From Paralithodes platypus (taxonomy: Eukaryota; Arthropoda; Malacostraca; Decapoda; Lithodidae): a stretch of DNA of 64,000 bases. Of this stretch, positions 56,481 to 64,000 are shown one piece after another. A model generated the notes under the pieces. That model was not told where the DNA came from. It searched no databases and was given only the letters and a program-made list of their open reading frames with translations. The stretch is from the NCBI GenBank assembly GCA_032716605.1, contig CM064480.1:27828129-27892128 (forward strand), given 5' to 3'. Numbering within the stretch: position 1 is the stretch's first letter; the number at the start of each line of letters is the position of its first letter. The translations under genes were made by a program, and so were the position numbers.

Positions 56481-57944
56481 GTAAATGACGAAGCTATGGT
56501 AGTTCAAACCCTCCCGCCAAGCGAAGGTACTTTGGTTCATTCCCGACGAAAATCGTAATTTTACCATACATATCGTTATTACTTATTCATATGCGCCTAT
56601 TTTACGGTTAATATGAAGATATTAACATGTAACAGCAATAAAACAAGTGGAATAGTATTTTTGGGGGTGAAAAAAAGACGCATTATTGCCGACTGATTGT
56701 ATCAGGAGGGGAGAGCCAGCGCGATGTATACCTCTCTCTCTCACTTCCCGATCAATACTGAAGTCTTGCAAGTGAAGTCTCTCTGTTACTAGGATCTCTA
56801 ACTGCCTCCCCTGTGGCCCTGAGACTGCGGGCGGGAAATTCGGGCCAAAAATTTCCTGATAAAAGGGGGAATAAGAGGAAAAATAGGTGATAATTGAGGG
56901 GGAGGGGAAGGGGGCAGTTGGACACATGTGGAGGAGTGATAGGAGGTATGGAGGGGAATTATCTCACTTAATCACGTTACTTTGTTTTGACTGCCAGTGG
57001 GGTGTTTTGAAAGGCATTTCTTATGCCTTACCTCTTTAGAATCCTGGCGCCTTTGCCCAGTAAAACCTCTTAAGAGTCTCGGCGCCTTTCCCGGGTTAAC
57101 CAATCCTCACGCAATTTCCCACTGATTGTGCTATATCATCTGGCTTACTCTTCCTACGTTGTTTTGTTTTCAGTCTTTGCTGGATTGCTCTTTCTTATGC
57201 CACGTTTTTGGAGAAACGTGAGATATTCGGAAACAACTTTCAACTCTAACTGGGTGAGGGCTGGCACTGTCACTGGCAACAAATAAAGACACATGACAAG
57301 TCAACACAATATTTTATTCAATCAATAGCAGAGGTTCATAATACATGTACGTTTCGATAAATTAATGGTGAGATCTGGAAAAAGAAGTACAATAATGGTT
57401 AGTACAAAATTATATAGAGATCAAAGTCTCACAAATACAGACAATCAATATTTGAAAACAATATGGTGAAGTCAATAGAGACAAATAAATTGGTATAACA
57501 GATAGAGGTAAATTATCCTCAAAGTACATATAAATCGTTCTAAAATAGGATCTCTTAAATGGATCCGCACAGGGTGCACAAAGCTAAAATACCGTCCGGG
57601 CAAAAGGGGTTTAAGTCCACGGTATATATTAACAAAGACTGAATGGTTACAGCAAAACACAAGAACGATCTAAACACATCAAAAGATGAACAATAGTGAT
57701 AATAATTCACTGACAAGGAATAGATAACAGATGGATAGTAAGCATCCACAAAGATTAACTTACGTTAATATAAATTAGACTCAATTATACCATAAAGTCC
57801 TAGTATTGAAGCACTCAACTCTGCTAGGCAAACGCTCACTGATATTTATTATGAACCTGGCGACATAGACGAGTAACCTCAGGTAGCTAGCGAGTTATCT
57901 CAATTACGTGTACAAGTGTTCTTTATAAATTCACTAGAGTTCGA
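56481..57944. other. Unassigned sequence
   Basis: No gene supported. A paired phrase CTTTGCCCAGTAAAACCTCT / CTTTCCCGGGTTAACC with repeated GGCGCCTTT occurs at 57047-57100. The remainder is AT-rich without defined repeats. Confidence 0.4.
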
Positions 57945-57985
57945 ATCCCGGGTGGACCATATGCTTTCATTAGTTTATTCAAGTG
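57945..57985 (+). repeat. SINE fragment (B box and body motif)
   Basis: GAGTTCGAATCCCGGGTGGA followed by CATATGCTTTCATTAG matches the B box and body of the repeats at 22655-22705 and 40795-40850. Only about 40-50 bp are conserved. Confidence 0.5.
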
Positions 57986-58261
57986 CATTGAGGTTTGTAA
58001 TTGATGATTAATGTTAAGAACGGGGTGTTACTTAATATATATTTTCTTTATAACGAGCTACGGGAATCTGATGACTCAAGAAAGTATTTATATCAATACT
58101 CGGGGAGAGAAGTGTAATGTTTCGCTAAAACGGGTTCACGAGATCAATCAGAAGAGAGAAGAAAGACTTCCCTAACTACGTTAATTATTATGAAGACACT
58201 CGATATTCGTGAGACCTCGGCCCTTTACAAAATCGCATTACCACTACGAAAAGAAGGTTAC

Positions 58262-58749
58262 TTAACCCTTAATTAGCGGCTCACCACATAAGTCGAGTTA
58301 AATAAAGCTGGACTATGTGGCGGCGCTCGACATAGGTCGAGTGGCAATTTCAGCACATAATGTTGCTGAGAGAGAGAGACAAGTGGTGGCAGGAGACTAG
58401 CGAGCGTATGACTGCTCCAGACCACCGCGGCGAACCTACTGACACGAATCTCAGCTCCCTCCTCCCTCTCTCACTCGCTACATACTGAATTATATGGGGA
58501 AAGTACCGAATTACATGCTTTTTGCACTCGCGTTGCACGGTTATTGCAAGAAAACTAGCCATCATAAAAGGATCGTTATGGTGTCATTCGAAAGCTCTGT
58601 TTATGCCCTTTCAGGGATAGGTACTTGTTTTACGTTCTGGTTCTTATTTAGGCATGAAAATGATCACGTAAACAGCCCTATTTTGGCTAAAAACACCCCG
58701 CTGGGCGGTACATATAAATAAACCGCATAGGCCGCTCGTAAGGTGTTAA
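58262..58749 (-). mobile_element. piggyBac-type MITE, copy 2 (TTAA target duplication)
   Basis: A 480-bp element (58266-58745) is bounded by TTAA at 58262-58265 and 58746-58749. Read on the minus strand, it begins CACCTTACGAGCGG and ends GCGGCTCACCACATA-equivalent sequence and CCGCTAATTAAGGG, matching copy 1 end to end (TACCGCCCAGCGG, CCTGAAAGGGC, AGCTTTCGAATGACACCA). It inserted next to, and perhaps at, the last codons of the decayed ORF to its right. Confidence 0.8.
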
Positions 58750-60010
58750 AGGAGGTTCCGAAGTCACTGAGAGGGCACTGGCTGTAGTTTTGGCACAGTA
58801 TATCCACAATGACACGAGGATCCTACTCGGGGCCAAACAACTTCTGGTACAGCTGCTCTCTCCTCTGGATTCGCTTCTTCTCCTTTTGGTCCGCTCGGCT
58901 GACACGCACTCTGGACTCGGGGGCAGAACACCTTCCTCTGGATCTGGAACTCTTAATGGACTTGCCCGGGGTAGTGGGTAAGTTTGTTGTGTCGACTCGA
59001 ATACTATCTACCTCTTGTTGTCTTTTAGGGGAACAAGGGGTAGACAATATTTGTTGTCTTTGGTGTTTCAGCTTAGGTTGGAATTGTTCCTCAAAGATTC
59101 ACGAAGGGTCTACACGAGCAACAATTCAAACTCTGTCTTTCCCGGAATCTTCACTTGCACGATCCCCTTTAGGTGTCAATCGTGGTCGCTTAGATTGCAA
59201 GTACTTCCCAAAGTTCTGGAGATTCTTTGGATTATATTCTACTACAATCTGCTTGAGCCCTTTAGGTGTTCTCGACAGCAGGTCTCCATTAGGATACAAC
59301 CCAGATTGTGTAGGATGACAAGCCTCTGATCCTATCTTTGGATTGTATTCTACTACAATCTGTTCGAGCCCTTTAGGTGTTCTCGACAACAGGTCTCCAT
59401 TAGGATACAACCCAGATTGTGTAGGATGACAAGCCTCAGATCATTTTATCCTTTCTACCTTAGGATAACCTTTACAGACTTCAAATATTAGTCTGCAGCC
59501 AGCAAGCTGGTTGCTTGTCTTCTGTCTGGCCAGCTCAGATAGTGTCTCCTTCGGCTGCTTGGTCAAACTGGATGTGGCTCGGGGCAACAAGGGCGCATGG
59601 TTGAAGGTGTTGCCTTCTGCAGGAGTAGAAGAGGCAACAGGGGCGGAAGCTACCTTTTTGGGCAGCTCTTGTAGTCGTGGTGTTGTAGAACTGCGTGGGG
59701 CGTCTCTGGCTGGTGTTGGTATGTGGATATTGTGGTTAGCATCTTTCGTTTGTCCACTTTTGATGGGCTTATTTCGGGGCAAAGTTGAAGGTGTTTTAGG
59801 TGGTTTGGAGATGCTGGATGTAGTTTCCCGGATTCCTGCTGTCTCGGCCTTGCGTGGTTTGCATGGGCCTGGTGAAGGGAGGTGTGCATGGTTTGCAAGA
59901 CGTGCAATTGTTGTTGAAGTGCTTGGTGCTAGTGAACGTGTTCGGGGCTTTGGCTCTCTTTTTCTAGCCTTTGGGTTTGTTCCTGGACTGGTTGGTTATG
60001 TCGGAAGCTA
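58750..60010 (-). pseudogene. Decayed ORF of unknown identity, with a 37-residue internal duplication
   Basis: A single minus-strand frame can be followed from about 60000 to 58750 with a handful of stops: ARLANHAHLPSPGPCKPRKA, KPPKTPSTLPRNKPIKSG, CRLIFEVCKGYPKVERIK, stop (59443), SEACHPTQSGLYPNGDLLSR, NPKNLQNFGKYLQSKRPRLT, stop, then QREQ-like basic region (RADQKEKKRIQRREQLYQKL), stop, DPRVIVDILCQNYSQCP. The preserved frame over 1.2 kb implies real past coding. Composition is Pro/Ser/Lys-rich, then basic. A 111-bp duplication (59224-59334 and 59335-59445) adds 37 residues in frame. I do not recognise the family; a gag/ORF1-like retroelement protein is possible. Confidence 0.5.
59224..59445 (-). 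repeat. 111-bp tandem duplication, in frame
   Basis: Two copies begin TCTTTGGATT and share TAGGTGTTCTCGACA and CCAGATTGTGTAGGATGACA. They differ at about six positions. 111 is divisible by 3, so the minus-strand frame is kept. Confidence 0.93.
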
Positions 60011-60410
60011 GGGGCATGTGATGTTGATGATGTGTGCGAGTTTGCAGGTTCTGGGGGTCGCAGGAGATGTGTAATCGGTGTTGGACTGGTCACACGTGTT
60101 GGAATTTGCTTAGGTATAAAATAGCTACCCCTCGGTTGGTTTTCTGTGAACCCTGCGCGCCGCCTGGTTGTCGGGGGTGGAGGTTCCGCCAGTTTAGATG
60201 CATGCGTACCCTGTTGAAATGGCTGTGGTGGTTCGTCCTTTCACTCCCGGTTCCTTTCGCCACTAGGCCGCTGTTTGTTGGCAGTGTGGTTATTGCAAGC
60301 CTTGCTTATGCTCGCAATTCTCTCTGGTTGCAGGGATATGGTGGCTGTTGTGATGGAAGGATGGAGATGTTGCTTCGGTTTAATTTCAATACCCCGCATC
60401 TTACTCTTAC
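60011..60410 (-). pseudogene. Gln/Pro-rich decayed coding sequence
   Basis: Another minus-strand frame upstream of the decayed ORF reads KPKQHLHPSITTATISLQPE, a stop, PPPPTTRRRAGFTENQPRGS, IPTRVTSPTPITHLLRPPEP and SFRHNQPVQEQTQRLEKESQ before a frameshift at about 60000. It probably belongs to the same low-complexity N-terminal region. No domain recognised. Confidence 0.35.
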
Positions 60411-60665
60411 TTAGCTAAGAATTTTGTCTAACTCCCCGCTTTTCCACCACTCCATTCGCTGTTTCAGCGCTTTAGTGTTCTCATTCAGTTTTGTCTTTGG
60501 TCTTTTTCTTTGAAGGAACAACTGAGGAATGAAAGAAGCTATCTTGATTGACACGTGTGCCAGAGGGGCTTCCTGAACATAACATAGGATCATACGCCTG
60601 AGTTCCCCCAGAATGTATTTTGCGGCATCTCAAATCGGTAGTTCAAACATATTATGTTGCCATTG
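60411..60665 (-). pseudogene. N-terminal fragment resembling the non-LTR RT polyprotein
   Basis: The frame (60593-60411, open upstream to about 60640 apart from one stop) reads AAKYILGELRRMILCYVQEA, PLAHVSIKIASFIPQLFL, LNENTKALKQRMEWWKSGEL, DKIL. From memory, this resembles the segment preceding the LLNEKHP linker in the RT family at 54094-56480, ending in an RxxWWxxGxLxxLL-type helix. If so, the family is represented by two separated pieces on the same strand, with 58-60 kb sequence between them. Confidence 0.4.
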
Positions 60666-62281
60666 TATCACTTCCATATATATTTCATTCACGATTGCTG
60701 TGAGTCTGTCACCAAAGTGTCCCATCCATTCATGTTTACATTACGAGGTCGTTCATTCAGTTCACGAATTTCGATAATCTCCCTCTCATAATCTTTGTTT
60801 ACACCGTTTTAATTATTTTGTTCCGCACCTCTGTTGTCTTACGAATTATTGATTCCTGCATTTTATTCTGCAGGCTGCAGTTGTTGATTGTTATTACCTG
60901 CATTTTTTCTAACAAGGTTTGCTTGTACATCCCCATTAACTACATTGTCTCTTTCATGGTTCATTTGTATCGCATCATTCACTGTATTTCGTCTTTCATT
61001 AGGATTTATCCTCGCCTGGGACCGAGTTAATGCCATCTTGTCTTATTACCTTAATCTTCTACATATGCCCTAATACTTAAACCCTCCTTCCCTCTCTACT
61101 TCTTTCGTTCTTGTTCACGTCCATAATCCGCTCTTTATTTCTCCCTCTCTCATCGAATCATTGTATTGTTATGAATGTTTTCCAAATCTTCTTCCTAAAA
61201 TGAAATATCATATCGTTACATACTTCATATTTACATTTGCCAATTTATAAAAACCTAACGGAATATAAAGTTTGATAATCCATTCGAATATGGAAGTTTA
61301 TTAACCATGTATGTTATTCAAGTCAATTACAACTGAGACTTTAATTTGCTTTTGCATTATAATATTTCCATTCAGTTATAATTATCTAAGCCCATATATC
61401 CCACTGTTTGGAGAAAGCATGTATTTCACTGATACAGTTTATATACAGTACTATTAAAAGAGATTTTTGACCCAAACATAAACTGGGTTTCTTGATTTAA
61501 TGCATTGAATATTAAAAGTTATAAATATATGGTTACGTGTGTATTCTCAATACTCGCCTGTCAACCCACCTCCCCCTTAACTACGGTAGCTCACACTTAT
61601 CTATTCATATTTCATAAATAGTAAACTCAAGCACACGGCCACACGCATTAATGTGACATTACATTACGCATACTTGCATGTTATTTTCTTACTTGAGGAG
61701 ATTTGGCGTCTTTCAACTGCCTCCTCGTACACTGCTCCCTCCGACATTAACTCCTTCCGTATCGGGGTAGTGTTTAGTTTTATTACAGCTATATTTACAC
61801 AATTGTGTGCAGCTAAGGAAGGATCTGTTGTATTTAGAAGAATTAATTGAGCTAGTATGAAGCCTTTTAATTATAACACTTCCTTCCTTACTTGCATAAA
61901 AACTTATAAATATAACTATTCTCAATTTACTCCAACCATGCATCTGGCTCCTAATTGGTGTTCGTATCAATACCGTAGCTCACTGGCCCAGAAGAGTCGC
62001 AGAACTGATAATTTTCTAATTATTATCTTTATTATTCTATATTAATTCATTATACTAGACACGTTTTAATAATATTAATGATTAGGCCTACTTAACAATA
62101 TACAGTGTTATCCAAATCTTACGAGCCACGATATATCACATTAAGCACATTAATAATATACTGTATATATCATACAGTAAACACAAGCGAGATAAAGAAA
62201 TTATAAACCCAAAAAGTAAGCAAGAGATGAAGACTGACTGACTTGGCCTACGTGGCTAATAGCCAATCACAGGCCCTGCAT
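60666..62281. other. Unassigned AT-rich sequence
   Basis: No supported gene or repeat family over 1.6 kb. A partial inverted similarity exists between TTAAGGAAGGATC... near 61810 and ACTTCCTTCCTTA near 61878, which could form a weak foldback. Confidence 0.45.
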
Positions 62282-64000
62282 CACTTATTACACATATAAA
62301 ATAGGCAGTGACGGCATTTCATCTCTTGTTTGTGTTTACGGTAATATAGCTGCGTTATGTATGTGTTCCCTGTAATGCTTCACTTATTACACATATAATA
62401 ATAGGCAGTGACGGCATTTCATCTCTTGTTTGTGTTTACGGTAATATAGCTGCGTTATGTATGTGTTCCCTGTAATGCTTCACTTATTACACATATAATA
62501 ATAGGCAGTGACGGCATTTCATCTCTTGTTTGTGTTTACGGTAATATAGCTGTGTTATGTATGTGTTCCCTGTAATGCTTCACTTATTACACATATAATA
62601 ATAGGCAGTGACGGCATTTCATCTCTTGTTTGTGTTTACGGTAATATAGCTGCGTTATGTATGTGTTCCCTGTAATGCTTCACTTATTACACATATAATA
62701 ATAGGCAGTGACGGCATTTCATCTCTTGTTTGTGTTTACGGTAATATAGCTGTGTTATGTATGTGTTCCCTGTAATGCTTCACTTATTACACATATAATA
62801 ATAGGCAGTGACGGCATTTCATTCTTGTTTGTGTTTACGGTAATATAGCTGCGTTATGTATGTGTTCCCTGTAATGCTTCACTTATTACACATATAATAA
62901 TAGGCAGTGACGGCATTTCATCTCTTGTTTGTGTTTACGGTAATATAGCTGCGTTATGTATGTGTTCCCTGTAATGCTTCACTTATTACACATATAATAA
63001 TAGGCAGTGACGGCATTTCATCTCATGTTTGTGTTTACGGTAATATAGCTGCGTTATGTATGTGTTCCCTGTAATGCTTCACTTATTACACATATAATAA
63101 TAGGCAGTGACGGCATTTCATCTCTTGTTTGTGTTTACGGTAATATAGCTGTGTTATGTATGTGTTCCCTGTAATGCTTCACTTATTACACATATAATAA
63201 TAGGCAGTGACGGCATTTCATCTCTTGTTTGTGTTTACGGTAATATAGCTGCGTTATGTATGTGTTCCCTGTAATGCTTCACTTATTACACATATAATAA
63301 TAGGCAGTGACGGCATTTCATCTCTTGTTTGTGTTTACGGTAATATAGCTGCGTTATGTATGTGTTCCCTGTAATGCTTCACTTATTACACATATAATAA
63401 TAGGCAGTGACGGCATTTCATCTCTTGTTTGTGTTTACGGTAATATAGCTGCGTTATGTGTGTGTTCCCTGTAATGCTTCACTTATTACACATATAATAA
63501 TAGGCAGTGACGGCATTTCATCTCTTGTTTGTGTTTACGGTAATATAGCTGCGTTATGTATGTGTTCCCTGTAATGCTTCACTTATTACACATATAATAA
63601 TAGGCAGTGACGGCATTTCATCTCTTGTTTGTGTTTACGGTAATATAGCTGCGTTATGTATGTGTTCCCTGTAATGCTTCACTTATTACACATATAATAA
63701 TAGGCAGTGACGGCATTTCATCTCTTGTTTGTGTTTACGGTAATATAGCTGCGTTATGTATGTGTTCCCTGTAATGCTTCACTTATTACACATATAATAA
63801 TAGGCAGTGACGGCATTTCATCTCATGTTTGTGTTTACGGTAATATAGCTGCGTTATGTATGTGTTCCCTGTAATGCTTCACTTATTACACATATAATAA
63901 TAGGCAGTGACGGCATTTCATCTCTTGTTTGTGTTTACGGTAATATAGCTGCGTTATGTATGTGTTCCCTGTAATGCTTCACTTATTACACATATAATAA
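62282..64000. repeat. 100-bp tandem array, at least 17 copies, running off the window
   Basis: The unit starts CACTTATTACACATATAATA and ends TGTTCCCTGTAATGCTT. Copies are nearly identical; recurring variants are GCGTT/GTGTT and CTCTTG/CTCATG, one copy lacks a C (about 62821), and the first lacks one base. The array continues past the right edge. Confidence 0.97.

Noticed and set aside
58823..59318. Plus-strand ORF of 169 residues overlapping the decayed ORF
   Set aside because: The minus-strand frame is consistent over 1.2 kb and keeps the 111-bp duplication in frame; the plus-strand frame is shorter and without features.

Overview
This is eukaryotic, repeat-dominated DNA with no host gene that I can support. 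Every coding stretch I recognise is part of a transposable element, and most are broken. The mix (DIRS-type YR retrotransposons, BEL/Pao, Ty3/gypsy with a SCAN-like gag, Penelope-like GIY-YIG elements, LINEs with GATA-type tails, TTAA-flanked MITEs, very long simple satellites) suggests an invertebrate, probably an arthropod. A decapod crustacean is my best guess, by inference from the repeat composition only.

Layout. 1-9430 (minus): scattered pieces of a Ty3/gypsy element (LTR end and primer-binding site near 9190, gag N-terminus 9041-8500, SCAN-like gag 3690-3350, integrase 558-1). They are split by a 5'-truncated LINE (559-3350) and by five unrelated minisatellites (units 61, about 9/49, 55, 74 and 71 bp). 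9810-10320: a TTAA-flanked piggyBac-type MITE with a second copy at 58262-58749. 11137-13692: a DNA transposon with long inverted termini; its transposase is dead and carries a tRNA-derived SINE. 13693-15386: a Jockey/CR1-like LINE between inverted repeats. 15387-16745: a Penelope-like element with a possible degenerate hammerhead motif and a nested LINE tail with a 16-bp target duplication. 16745-20200: a DIRS-type element lacking its recombinase. 22750-29270: a structurally complete DIRS-type element with inverted terminal repeats, internal complementary region, gag, RT/RNase H and tyrosine recombinase, interrupted by a LINE 3' end. 29284-40566: a second copy of the first LINE family whose 3' UTR was split by a full-length BEL/Pao element (30593-40297; LTRs differ at 4 sites plus one 4-bp indel; 5-bp target duplication GTACG). 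40971-53618: a 12.6-kb satellite array of a 58-bp unit. 54094-56480 and 60411-60665 (minus): a non-LTR RT with a restriction-like endonuclease-type C-terminus. 58750-60010: a decayed ORF of unknown identity. 62282-64000: a 100-bp tandem array running off the window.

The strongest observation is inside the BEL element: exactly 20 copies of a 34-bp unit lie between gag and protease. The unit is open in all three frames of the coding strand, and its copy number decides whether gag and protease share a frame. One copy would join them; 20 copies do not. No genes here act as an operon or pathway; the connections are nesting order and shared repeat families.
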